A stretch of DNA of 64,000 nt from Podospora pseudocomata (lineage: Eukaryota; Ascomycota; Sordariomycetes; Sordariales; Podosporaceae), in assembly GCF_035222375.1 (NCBI RefSeq), contig NC_085891.1, forward strand, positions 1,054,001 to 1,118,000, written 5' to 3'. The notes beneath the pieces were generated by a model, which worked only from the letters and a program-made list of their open reading frames with translations, had not been told where the DNA came from and did no database searches. Made by a program: the position numbers and the translations under genes. The first letter of the stretch is position 1. Each line of letters starts with the position of its first letter. Below, in pieces: positions 44,981 through 55,856 of this stretch.

Positions 44981-45099
44981 ACATACAACACCAGGAATTC
45001 CCCAGTGGTCACCCACCTGGGTACTGGTCTGGCCCTTGGCAGGTTATCGAGGGGAGAACGGACGGGATCCCGAGTTTTCTGCCAGGTATGGTCGTATGT
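44981..45099 (-). rRNA. 5S ribosomal RNA, divergent type
   Basis: The 119-base sequence starts ACATACGACCATA and ends TGTTGTATGT; these ends pair as helix I over nine bases with one G-U. Conserved 5S segments are present: CCCGTCCG in loop B/helix III, GGTGGGTGACCAC in helix IV, and GGAAT. Helix II (CCTGGCAG with CTGCCAAGG), helix III, helix IV (CCCAG with CTGGG) and helix V (CCAG with CTGG) can all form, though the bases differ from the main Neurospora type as I remember it. T runs follow on the minus strand. It is a single gene between protein genes, as expected of the dispersed 5S genes of filamentous ascomycetes. Intact pairing argues for a working variant and against a pseudogene. Confidence 0.88.
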
Positions 45100-46400
45100 G
45101 ATAGTTATAGTTGATTTTGGAGCTTATGTAGCATATAATGACTAATCATGGCATATATGCGCGCTTTGGACTTAAGGTGTATTAGCGGCAGGGCAAGTAA
45201 CACATGCAGCTCTGCTCTAGTGTGAAGTGTTGGAAATACTTATCATGTCCGCTTATATCTTTGAGGAACTGTTGTTGACTACCTGTTATCTACTTTGAAA
45301 GGCATTCTCACCAAGGTATCCTTCACTGCCATCCGTCTGTGTGTTTATCTTGCTTTTTCTTTTCTTCTGGTGATTTCAGCAGTACCTGCCTCTTGCCAAA
45401 CGTCGAGGTTTCTGTAGGCAGGTATTCTACCTAACTTGACCTCGCTACCTCCTTCTGCTGTGACCTGTGGGAATGTCTACTCAGGTGCAGTGCAAGTAAA
45501 CAAGCATAAAGCACCCGGACAAACCCACTAAATTTGCTGACAGTCCATGTCTCACCTCCTCTGTCTTTCCCCCCCCGGGGTTCCGTAATTTTCCAGATGT
45601 TTCTCATGTGTCAAATGTCTCCGATTTTCTTTATTCTCCGGTCCGGTGTCTGTGTGTTTGTTCTGTTGTATCCGGGTCCGAGACCCTTTATGCATCATGC
45701 CGAATTCCAGAGGTACCCAACATAGGATTGTGGGAGCACATTCACAGGACACAACAGTCAACTGTGCTTATACCACCTAGCAATTGACGGGAGGCAGTTT
45801 GATTGCGTTGGTACTGTTGTGACATATACTGAGGGACGATCCCCTCGTAAACATATCAGGTTGAGAGGGAAACATTTGTCTGACTTTGTTTTGTTTCGTC
45901 TAACAACCGAGAGTTAATGACGTACAATAATCAGCTGTCTGCGGCCATCCCAAGGGTTCTGAGATGCCCTGCATCATCCCTCATCTGGACTTCACATTTC
46001 ATCTGATTCAAGCCGACGAAGCCGTGTGATTCAAGTGAAATCTGTATTTGGTATAAAAGACTAAGAATCATGGCACAGTTGTAACAAAAAAACAACAAAA
46101 AAAGTAACCCTGATACAGGATCCAGATTCATACAAAGAACCTTAAACCAAGTAAACCAGATATCACTGAACACAAAAAAAAATACCCGTCGATTAATTGC
46201 TCATGCTAGCAAACCCCTCATTCCCAGATCCCTCCAAATTTCCAAAGCGATCTTGTTGCTGTGTTCTGTCCAGCACCTGTCCATTATTGAAAACCTGCCA
46301 GCATTGAACCCCCCTCCCCTCCCCACCGCCCAAACCCCAAAAGCATTAATGTTGTTACAGAAGGCTCCATCCATGTACACCGTAAATCGCTTTGACTGAT
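45100..46400. other. Intergenic, 1.3 kb
   Basis: It lies upstream of the 5S gene and downstream of the small GPI protein gene. A/T-rich patches near 46080-46190 probably belong to the GPI gene 3' UTR. No gene is seen. Confidence 0.5.
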
Positions 46401-46913
46401 TTAAAAGTTGGCCAAGAGGGCGGCACCACCAAAGAGGGCACCCATGGCGACGGCGGCCGTCTGTTGAGGGCCGGCGTTGGTGGCAGAGCTGGAGGCAGAC
46501 CCGGCAGCCTCGGTGGCGGAGCTGACACGGGAAGCGACGGTGGAGGTGTAGCCGGCCAGCTCCGAGGTGAGGGAATCTCTGTCGGCGCCGGTGGCAGTGG
46601 CGATGGCAGAGCTGAAGCTGGAGAGCACAGAGTCGGCGCTGGTGCTGATGGAGTTGAGCTCTGACTCGGCAGAGGTGCTCACCGACTCAAGGGCAGAGCT
46701 GACGACGGAGGAGACAGAGGCCGCGCTGGAAGCAATGGACGAGATAGCGGCGGTGTCTGTGGGGTCGATGCTGGTGGTGTCGACAACGGTGGTGGTGTCT
46801 TGGGCCTAATGCCAGGTGTGTTAGCACTGCGTACATGATGCATAGGAGAAGCGTGGTCAGGCACATACAACAACAAGGGCAGCAAAGCCGGCGAGGATAG
46901 GAGCGAAACGCAT
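46401..46913 (-). CDS. Small GPI-anchored Ser/Ala-rich wall protein
   Basis: The exons are 46869-46913 and 46401-46805, joined across a 63-bp intron (GTATGT, GCTAACAC, TTAG), giving 149 residues. MRFAPILAGFAALVVA is a signal peptide with cleavage before Q17; the intron falls between codons 15 and 16, at the end of the signal. The mature part is almost entirely Ser, Ala, Thr and acidic residues, probably O-mannosylated. The end NAGPQQTAAVAMGALFGGAALLANF (split here: ω at N125, then a hydrophobic tail) fits a GPI signal. It has no catalytic fold. The upstream minus-strand ATATAAG at 47077-47083 fits a TATA box. Strong C-ending codon bias suggests high expression. Confidence 0.8.
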
Positions 46914-48108
46914 GTTGACGGTTGTGAAGGGTTGGTGATCAAAGTGTTGGTTAGGCTTTTTGCGAGGTAAAGCGACAAAAGACAGCAACTCGACAGAACG
47001 ATGGATAGCAGGGTGAGGCAGACGGGTGAATTGTGGGATGGAAAGTCCTAGTGAGGTCAGATGCTCAGAGGACCTACTTATATGTGTCTCTCGCATGACC
47101 CAAGACGTACGCGGCGTACCGTACATGCATCTCGATCGGCCGCCAGCCAGCTGCAGGTCCCTTTGTCATAGAGTTTGGGTTTGACCGAGCCTTTACCGAT
47201 CAACCTTGGGATGGAATGCGTGTGGGCTCGGTAACCCAGCAACCCGCCGCTACGTCTGTGGTGCGGCGATCCAGACCAGACACTGTCTTGGCCATTGGCA
47301 CATGCAGGGCGCATCACTGTGCGCAATGGGGCGCTAGGGATACGCAAGCCCCGTGGCCGGACGGGCGTCCACCAGGTCCGTCGTGGGTAGCCCGTTGTAC
47401 CGAATACCCACCGTTGCTCTGCCGTGCGACCAAGGCGATGGGCCGGGATAGCTTGGACTGCCCTTGAGTAATGTCATCATTGCGGGGAGCTTTCGGTTTC
47501 AAGATCCGTCACCGGCCGTCTTTACTTGTCCTGTCGTGGCTACGGGATGTGTGTCTCCCTGTCGGAGAATCCGCATCATGGCGCTGTACGCAACCCTAGT
47601 TTGGAAATGCGGGTGATGCTGAGATGGAAGATTCTCCTGAAATCTTGGTTCGGTAATGCAGAGGTGCGGGTGATGTTCCCAGATTTCCCTGCTTTGTCGT
47701 CGTCGGCTCCGTCTCTGCTCCACCCATCTCGGGCAGCCTCAGCCGTGCCGCCCGGGAGGCAGGGGTCCCAACTTTATTTTGACCCCTCATCCATCTCCAC
47801 ACCAGCTCGTCAACGTTTCCACCTTTGCCGTCAATTCCGTTCACTTCATCCATGATGTCACCGCGATGGTATCAAAGTTGGGGAGATATTAGTTCATATT
47901 TTTCTTCTTGAGAATTCGATCTGCTCTGCAGCCATCCAGCTCGCGTATGGCAACGCCTCAACAAAGTGGAAACGCAGGCAAGGGGTCATCGCACAGTCCA
48001 TTGTGAGCCAATGAGTTGGAAAATTCCGGCTAGCTGCTGGCTGTGTAAGTGTAGTGTAGCATAGACGCATGGTGGTGTTGCCTGTGCGGTCCGAGCTATT
48101 CATCAAGC
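46914..48108. other. Intergenic, 1.2 kb
   Basis: It holds the promoter of the small GPI gene and the 3' end of the Sin1 gene. Apart from the TATA-like element no gene, RNA or repeat is visible. Confidence 0.5.
47077..47083 (-). promoter_or_regulatory. Possible TATA box of the small GPI protein gene
   Basis: ATATAAG on the minus strand lies 164 bases upstream of the ATG, consistent with a 5' UTR of about 130 bases. Confidence 0.35.
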
Positions 48109-50656
48109 TCAGACTTCTCGGTATGGCGAAATGCCCTTCTTGAGTTCTTGAACAATCTCTGCCGCGGATTCCGGGCTGCTGGTCACAAAGTCGTACCTCT
48201 TGCTCTCGGTAGACTTGTACACCACGAGCTAGCGGTCAAAAGGGTTAGTTGGTGGCTCGCCAAACACAGGAGCTCCACACCTGGCCTCGTCACATACCTT
48301 GAAATTGGTCGGGTGCTTGCGTGAAACCTTGCAGCCCACCACATTGCTGAAGTGGATGGATGTCATCTTGGAATCGAGATCCCCGCTCTTGGTGCCAGAG
48401 GCTGGCATGATGTGGACATGCTCACTGTCAATGGCAAACAGCTTCTCTGACAGCAACCGCATCGGCTGCTTCCGCCAAACTGTGTACTTTCTGACCTGGG
48501 TGCTGAGTCCAAGCTCATCCTGCTTCAGGACCTCCTTTGCCAACGGATGGGTACCCAAAAGCTTGGATTTCTTCGCCTTGGTCCAGCTGGAGTTATCAGA
48601 AAACAGAACCGGCCTAGGTGACGAGCTGCTTGGCGAACCCGTCATGGTGAGCGGCCCGTCTGTGGCAAAGCGCCGACGGTACAGATCTAATTCTGTGATA
48701 TTGCCCAACGAAGCGACCGTTCGGTCAAGCATCACCACGGTGCCGGTATTCGGAACCTTCAACACATGATTGGCCTTGTCTAGCTGGCGTTTTCTACACG
48801 CCGTGTCCAGAACTTCGGCTAACCACGTTTCGGTGCTGACGTCGAGTGTGAGCATCTGCCCTGGTGCAGCATCTGACGAGTGAATGTGAATGCGAAGGAG
48901 CCTCTTCTCACCGCGGGACGCAGGTGCGGTAGGCTGGGTAGATTGAGGCACATCGGCGAACATGGTGCCTGCCTTGTATCCCGTGTTGAGGACGGGGTTC
49001 TCTCTAGGCGGCGCGGGAGCACCCAAGACGGCCTCGGGTCGGGGCGTGCCCTTGGGAGTAAGGTCCTTATCCTCCTCTTCGCCGCCGGCTTCTTGCTCGA
49101 ACTGCGGTGTCACCCGCTGGTTCTCTTCAAATTCATCCTGTGAAGCTTGCGACAAAGCAAAAATGTCGTAGACTTTGGAAGCTGAACGGGCTCTTCCGGC
49201 CCTGTTGTTCGCTGTTGTGAATGACGTGAGCTGCTTTTTGCGCTCCAAGGGTGGGAAGTCATCATCGACTTCGCCATCTTCCTCAACCATTCGTAGAGTC
49301 CACCAGTTCACATTGAGCTTGTCGCTGGGAAGTGGTGGCTCCAGCTTTTCTTCGTTATATCGCCACAAGCTCAAACCAATTAGGTCGGCAACCGTTACGG
49401 CTCGGTCGCCGCCTTCTCCCTCATGAACCGTCCGCCGAATAAGAACCTCGAATGGTTTTGAGGGCTGCTTCGAAAATGGGGCATAAATGCGCAGCATGAT
49501 GGGATTCGGGTCTCCCTGACCAGAAAGCGAAGCAAATCCATCGAACGGCAAGGTTGGCTTCGTCTTCTTGGCTTTCAGAGCTGCGGATAACAAACTCTTC
49601 GGCTGGATCATGCTGATGGGCCGAATTGTGCTCAACGGACGGGGTGGTGGTAGATCGCCCACCGGTAAGTGTAGAGGCAAGGGCATTGCCGACTTCCGTA
49701 TCGTCATCCTTCGCGTGAACTCCCTGGGTGGTGTGCCCACAACCTGTTCCCGAAGCGAAGCGTTCATAGGGTTCTTCACAGCCTCCAAAATGGATGCTGA
49801 GTCGATGCTCTCAATGAAAGCCGAAGACATATCCGAGGCATCAGAATCGGACTCCGCCTCTTCCTCGAGAAGTTCACTTCCCTGTCTCTTGATGCCCTCG
49901 GTGGGCTCGGTGAGCTTGACCGACAGCTTGGCGGCTCTAGCTGCCGCTTGTCGGGCGGCTTCCCTGTGCCTGTGATAACCTGATGACTCAAATTCATTCT
50001 CCGAAGAGACCTCACTACTCGTCACCGTGTCGCGTCTAACCCGTTCTTTGACAGTTTCGAGAGCGGACTGCGAGCCTCTCCTTGGGACAGGGCGAGCAGG
50101 TGAAACGGTGGTCATCTGCCGTAGATTGGATGATTGCAGAGGAGAGGAACCTGATCGGTTGCGCACAGGCATCTTCGCAAATTTTATCTGCTGGGCAGCA
50201 CGTTGATCAGGCTCATCGTCGCTTTCATCGCTAAGATCGCTGCTGTCATCTTCCTCCATTTGCTCACGCCGGCGCCGCCGTTTCGTCGCTAGACTTGGCC
50301 CAAGTGTCTCCGGAACACCACCTGGAAACAAGCCATTTTCTTCGCCCTCATCTTCCAGCGTTAGTCCAGCCGCCTTGGGGGCCTGGAAATACTCGGAAGC
50401 AATGGCCGTTGGAATCGGAGGCGAATGAGTCCTCTTGATGAGAGCGGGATTTGGGCGCCATCCTGCCGATTTGAAAGGTGCTGAATTGAGGAAGTTCTCG
50501 TTCAAAGTGAAAAGACGCTCGCCAACTCCATCAGCGATATCGTTCAAGTAGCTGGTTCGGAGTTGGTACAAGACCAAACTGAGAGTATGTCAGCTTAATT
50601 TGCAGGTAGAAACCTTTTGCATGAGGTACACACTCTTCGACTTGAATGACAGACAT
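48109..50656 (-). CDS. Sin1/Avo1 subunit of TORC2
   Basis: The three exons, 50634-50656, 48298-50578 and 48109-48228, give 807 residues. The first is a 23-base microexon (MSVIQVE plus two bases) joined over 55 bp; the last adds LVVYKSTESKRYDF and completes the PH domain over a 69-bp intron. Domains in order: N-terminal LYQLRTSYLNDI motif typical of Sin1, a disordered acidic region, the CRIM domain (about 350-460: IMLRIYAPFSKQP, VTVADLIGLSLWRY, WTLRMVEEDGEVDDDFPPL), a Ras-binding-like domain (about 567-641) and a PH domain (about 705-805). In TORC2 the CRIM domain presents AGC kinases such as Ypk/Gad8 to Tor2, and the PH domain binds membrane lipids. The protein acts at the plasma membrane in growth and wall-stress control. 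It shares a 0.8-kb divergent promoter with the PRCC-like gene. Confidence 0.92.
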
Positions 50657-51449
50657 GTTGGTTGTGAGAAAGTCGTGGCAGGCGAGGCAGTGTTGGGTTT
50701 TACTCTCCAGGCGTGACTTTGATGATTTCAGGTCGGCAGCGAAGATTGATATACGCCCAGGTAGCAAGATAGATTAAAATATGAAGATATCCAGCGTGGT
50801 GGGGGAGGGGAGCAATGCAGGAAGCTGGCCGATTGGTGAAAGACGGTGAAACAAGCAGGTGATTAGGAGGTTCGCCCCGCCAAAGGTAGTGAATAGAGAA
50901 CCCGTCAAGATCAGATGAACATCCAAAATGACAACGTATTCTCTAATCGCCGAGTATACTGCCAGAGCAACCGGTGACGATAAGAAGTCGAAGTGAGAAG
51001 TGACTGAGCAGTTGTCAGTTGGATGATGCTTGGTGAGGTGTATGGCCCGCTCACCCCCCAGGGTCCCAGATGCTTGGCGCATTTGTCACGGCGACAGAGA
51101 GCCCCACCGAAGCCGAACAGGGATAATTGTGGTTTCTCAGTGATAGCAGACCGAGGTGCTGGAGGGCTTGCTTTATAACAAGTTTATATAAGGTAGCTTT
51201 GCAAGAGTTTAATTACATACAATCATTTCGGCAGGAGATAAACCGCTGAGGAGGATACTTTGATTGATTGTCAGTCAAGAGAAACAACCGAGTCGTCGTT
51301 GCACTGTGGGTGGAGCTTGACCAAGGCTTATCGATAAGGTAGCCGCGCCTCTGACGGTCGCAGAAGCAATCAACTGTTTGCCTCCTACAAACCCAAACCC
51401 CCAATTTCAATCATCGTCATCGGCGCGCAAACGACATCATTTGATCAAT
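50657..51449. promoter_or_regulatory. Shared divergent promoter region, Sin1 and PRCC-like genes
   Basis: A 793-bp region between two outward-facing start codons. A/T-rich stretches near 51175-51230 (TTTATAACAAGTTTATATAAGG) contain TATA-like sequence on the plus strand about 250 bp before the PRCC-like ATG. No specific regulator site is clear. Confidence 0.35.
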
Positions 51450-52622
51450 ATGGGCTTGGTGGACTACTCAGACTCGGATTCCGATGCCGAAATTCCACAA
51501 CCACAGGCACAGAAACCAGCGTCTGTCCCGGCAGCTAGCGCCGCAAACAATAAGAAGTCATTTCAGAAGCTTGTCGGAGGCTCAGGCAAGATCGTTGTCA
51601 ACTTACCGACCACGAGCGCGGCAGACAAGATTGCCGACAATGACGGGCCACCCGCGAAACGCGCCAAAACGACGACCGGCGGAAGTCGATTCGGCAACTT
51701 TGGCTCTTTCTTACCACCACCGAAGAAAACAACTGCCATCGCTGCATCATCCGATTCCTCTGCGAGGCAGCCAGGCTCAGCGCCGGCACCAAGGGTGAAC
51801 TTGAGGACAGGCACGGAACCAGCTTTTGTAAGAGGAGGAGACGACGGCTATGGCGATAGCTCATCGACATCAGGAGGCGGTGGCCTCAACCTCCCAGCTC
51901 CCAAAAAGAGCTCTGGTCCATCAATACCCGAGGGTCAGAAACCAGAATCGGAGGTCAAGTTGGTGGGGAAGCCGCTCATGTTCAAGCCGCTTTCAGTTGC
52001 GAGGAAGAAGACTGGCCTGAACGCCAAAAAGAAGACGACAGCAACAGCGACAGTAGCGAAGACTGAGGTTCCAGCGCGGGTGTCGACACCGACAGAAGCA
52101 GTGATCACAGACCCGCCAGTACCCCCGAGTCCGCAAAAGAAACATGTCTCCCTGTTCTCTATCGACGACGACGAAGATGCTCCTCCACCTGTCCCCACGG
52201 CCACAACAACCACGGGCGCCTACGAGCCTTTATTTACAGTCCCAGAACCCTCTCCTACCTTACAACACGCACATGATGTCACAGCACCTTACCCTGTAGA
52301 AACAACCCAACCTTCATACCCGGTACCGGACGCGTTTGCCGGCCTTTCCAAGGCAGCCCGCCGTGAGCTTTTTGGTCGCTCGGACCAAGTACCGACCAAC
52401 ATGATAAACTTCAACATGGAAGCCGAATACAACTCCAACGAAGCCCTCAGACAGTCGGGTGAACAGCAGGTTTACAATCCGATCAGATCGATTGCTCCAG
52501 GCAAGCACAGCTTGAGACAGGTGGTCAACATGGCCCAGAACAACCAGAGTGCCCTGGAGGATAGCTTTGCCAAAGGCAAGCAGAACAAAAGTGACGCTGC
52601 AGGGAGATATGGATGGAAGTGA
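51450..52622 (+). CDS. PRCC-family protein (mitotic checkpoint/splicing-associated)
   Basis: A single exon encodes 390 residues from the ATG at 51450. The start MGLVDYSDSDSD is the usual opening of PRCC-like proteins. A long Pro/Ser/Thr-rich, low-complexity middle follows, with short basic motifs (PPAKRAKTT, KPLMFKPLSVARKK). The C-terminal 60 residues are conserved in the family: an AEYNSNEALR motif, then HSLRQVVNMAQNN, and the terminal KSDAAGRYGWK with its aromatic-Gly end. In humans PRCC binds MAD2B and is found with spliceosomes; in fungi the role is little studied. Nuclear location is inferred. Confidence 0.8.
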   Translation: MGLVDYSDSDSDAEIPQPQAQKPASVPAASAANNKKSFQKLVGGSGKIVVNLPTTSAADKIADNDGPPAKRAKTTTGGSRFGNFGSFLPPPKKTTAIAASSDSSARQPGSAPAPRVNLRTGTEPAFVRGGDDGYGDSSSTSGGGGLNLPAPKKSSGPSIPEGQKPESEVKLVGKPLMFKPLSVARKKTGLNAKKKTTATATVAKTEVPARVSTPTEAVITDPPVPPSPQKKHVSLFSIDDDEDAPPPVPTATTTTGAYEPLFTVPEPSPTLQHAHDVTAPYPVETTQPSYPVPDAFAGLSKAARRELFGRSDQVPTNMINFNMEAEYNSNEALRQSGEQQVYNPIRSIAPGKHSLRQVVNMAQNNQSALEDSFAKGKQNKSDAAGRYGWK

Positions 52623-53932
52623 TGCGGGGCAAAGGTGTCTCCGGCAGATTCAATATTGTATACGGCATAGTTGTGGCCAACGAGCATTTGACAAGTCAAA
52701 GATTCGTCAAACCAACGAAACAATTACCATACCTCAATCGCTATTCTCCAATGACCTTGAAGCATCTTTACGATGCATGCTTTGGCGAAGTGGTCGGGTC
52801 GACATGCAGGGAAGGGGTTGCCGATGCAATGCAAGAACGTTGTTCAATTCAAGGATGATTGCATGCTCACTGTTCTGTTTTGGGTTATTTGCAGAAACAA
52901 TTCTCCTCGACATCTGTTGTGTAACTGTTCCTGACATTATGGAAAGGCGAGATGAGCTATGATGGGATGTCAGCAAGATGGTTTTGAGGAAATGCCCGGA
53001 GTGCCTCGTTGCCGTTCTTTTTACAGAAGAGATGAGAGAGGGAATATTCTACGATTGGGTCTCGATTTCTAGAGCCAACAGTGACTGCTGCATGTGCAGA
53101 TGGATGTCTGCATGCATAGGGGAGGTTGGATGAGAAGCTTGGACTGGACGCTAAAATATCTCTTGGGTCCCATCTCCCCGCATAAGGGGTGGGGTCACCG
53201 AAATAGACGCCAGCCAATCCCGGGGTTGGGCGTCTAATGCTGTCCAACGACATGCTTGGCTATTTTTGCACCCTGGGAGCGAAGAGGGTGTTAACCGCCC
53301 GACAGGGACCTTTGTTGTGGTGTTATCACATCATAATACCCTTGCTGCAGTAGGCGGATAGACGACGCTGTTAGTGCTGATGCAGGAACTACTATGGAAG
53401 CCCTTAACTGGGCAGGATCACTTCTCACTTGTCGATTCATCACCACCATCACCATCACGCTGCATCTGACCCTCTTCTATCGTAGAAAGTTCCATCCCGT
53501 CGGGAAACCCTACAGCCGGAACCGTAAACAATGAAACACGGTATAGCTCATCTCTCATATGGTCGTCGTTTCGTTTCATGTTTCTTGTGATGACTTTATT
53601 TTAGTTGATAATCACGGGTAGCCGCCGTGGACTGCCTTTTTTTATTTTTCTTGCCGTCTCTTCTCACCTCGCTCCTTTGGTTGCCCATATCCTGTGTTGG
53701 AATAAGGCTGCGTTTGCTTACTTCCCATGCCGCATCTATTAGTCGATCGGTATCAGATCTGAGGTGCTGTGAGAAATCCTGTTGACACTTTATTCTCCAA
53801 TATATTCCTGAGGATCCTCTTCATTGAGCTGCTTCTCAGGATCCAACCTCGTCAGCCACCAACCTTTGAAGGAACAAGAGCCCGATCGACAGACCGTCTT
53901 GCACCACACGCACATATGCAGACAAGCACACC
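52623..53932. other. Intergenic, 1.3 kb
   Basis: PRCC-like 3' UTR on the left and promoter plus leader of the next gene on the right. Short CACCAT/CATCAC repeats occur near 53440-53460. No gene is seen. Confidence 0.5.
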
Positions 53933-55856
53933 ATGGCGCCTATCATGAGGAATCGGATCTCATCGCCTCTCGAGGCTGGCCCATCCATCGCCGACAGCCT
54001 ACCGGTCTACGTCAACGAGGCCTTGGATTATGCGTCGAAGAGACTGGCTAAGAAGGGGGCCAACATTACACTGCTTGTTGTTCGCCGCGACTACCAACTG
54101 CCGACATCCACCATTGTTACCTCTGCGACCTTTACGCCAGGCTCGCACGTCCTCAACACAGCAGCATTGCGGCCTACCCTGCCTCCTGTCTCGAGATTGG
54201 AAGCCCTCAAGCAGTTCGTCAAGCTCAACAACAGCACAACGAGTGACGGAAGTGTACGAGAGAGGATTGTCCATATTCATTTGGATCGGTTCAGCGATGG
54301 CACCGTATCACCTGCCTTCAGCGAGGCTTCTGCCATTTCCAGCTCCACCTACTCCTCGGTCGACTCGACCTTTACCAGCACCAGCAGCAATCGGTTCCGA
54401 TGGCCAGGTAGTCCATCTCATTACGGCGGCAGCAGCGTGCCCATGACACCTGCCACGCCTTTCACCGTGATGTCAGACAACAGTGTTGAGCATTCAAGTG
54501 TTGCACACCAGACCGGCATGAGGTTCATCCATGCTGAACCTTTGAGCCCCAAAGATGAGAGACTTTTGTCTCAGACAATTGAGAAGACATCCAAGAAGTT
54601 CAGACTGGGGTATGTAGATCCTCAAGGTATCTTCGCCCGCAATCGCTAACCACCAGATCAGATCCGAATGGCTCTCCCGACCAGTCTCAGCCTCTTCCCT
54701 CTCCCTCCCTCCAGATCTCATTCGCCTCTCGCTCTCACAAAACCAGCCCCTCTTCACCTCATCCCACCTCAATCTCCTCTCACTCGACTCCCTCTACACC
54801 TTCCGCACAGCCTTCCAAGCCTACGCCCGCACCCGCTCCTCCTACCGCCTGGAAGACGCCGTCGACGAGCTCCGCCGCCTCTACCTCTCCAACGGCCGGC
54901 GTCCTCTACTCAAGAGCACCCTCCTCAACTCTTACCGATGGCTCGACCCCATCTGCGACCACTCCCTAAGCCAGGTCTGCCGCATGTACGAGCGTGCCTA
55001 CGGCGGCAACGTCATCAGAGACGACACCAAAGATGCCAGCGGCGCAGCATGGCCATTAGTAGCCGAAGACAAAGAAATTCTTTTCACGCTCAACTCCCCG
55101 ACCGACTCGGAAACCGAAGATGATGATGATCTTGACGAGGACGAAAAGCTTGACCTCAAAGCGATAGAAGCATGGTACCGCACCACCTCCATCCATCATC
55201 ACCACCAACCACCACCACCACCGCCAAGAGAGCGAGAAAGGACAGTCCTCAGAATCGACCCCCTCCGCTCTCACCCTTCCAATTCCCCGCATGATATCCT
55301 TTTGCCATCTCCCGTCCGTCCAGCTCCTGTCCCTATCCCGGAAGAAAGGAGGACAACAACACCTAAACTCTTCCCCGCCCCACCAGGGAGAAACCCAGCG
55401 TTGTTGCAGTTGAAACTGCAAACCACCTTTGAGAAACGTCTCCCTTTGCCCCCAAGAGAGGAGGAAACTCACTCGCCCATCTCAGAAAAAAAAAAAAAAA
55501 AAGAAGAAGAAGAAGAAGAAGAAGAAGAGCACACCGCCCGTCCCCAAAGCGCGGTTAGATCGTTCCCTCCTCCTACCATTTTGACTACTGCCAAACCGGG
55601 GAACGGCTCCGCTCCCCCATCAGCCCAGTGGACAAAAACCAGTTTTTCCCTCAACGAGATCATGCTCTCACCCGACGGGTCAGGGTCAGGCTCAGGTGGG
55701 GTAGGTGATAACGAACCAGAAGAAAGGGAAAGAGTCGGACCTCTAACACCAAACGGCTACGACGACATCAGCCCCATCACCAGAGGAGAGTGGGGGTTTT
55801 TGTTCCCTGTCGTGGCGGAGAGGCAGAGGATGGTCAGGGTCGAGACTTGTACTTAG
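53933..55856 (+). CDS. Uncharacterised ascomycete protein
   Basis: The exons are 53933-54609 and 54662-55856, joined over a 52-bp intron (GTATGT, GCTAAC, ATCAG), giving 623 residues. I do not recognise a named family. Residues 20-120 look folded (VYVNEALDYASKRLAKKG, ITLLVVRRDYQLP, VHIHLDRF). A Ser/Thr-rich linker follows, then a second conserved block across the splice (HAEPLSPKDERLLSQTIEK, LIRLSLSQNQPLF, LYTFRTAFQAYART, LLNSYRWLDPICDHSLSQVCRMYERAYGG). The last 270 residues are disordered and include a Lys5-Glu9 run coded by an A-run plus GAA repeat. There are no membrane segments or signal peptide. Fungal proteins of this layout exist without known function. Confidence 0.75.
55486..55529 (+). 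repeat. A17 plus (GAA)8 repeat inside a coding exon
   Basis: Seventeen A are followed by eight GAA and one GAG. In frame this codes Glu, five Lys and nine Glu. A change in the A run not divisible by three would shift the C-terminal 115 residues out of frame. Confidence 0.85.
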
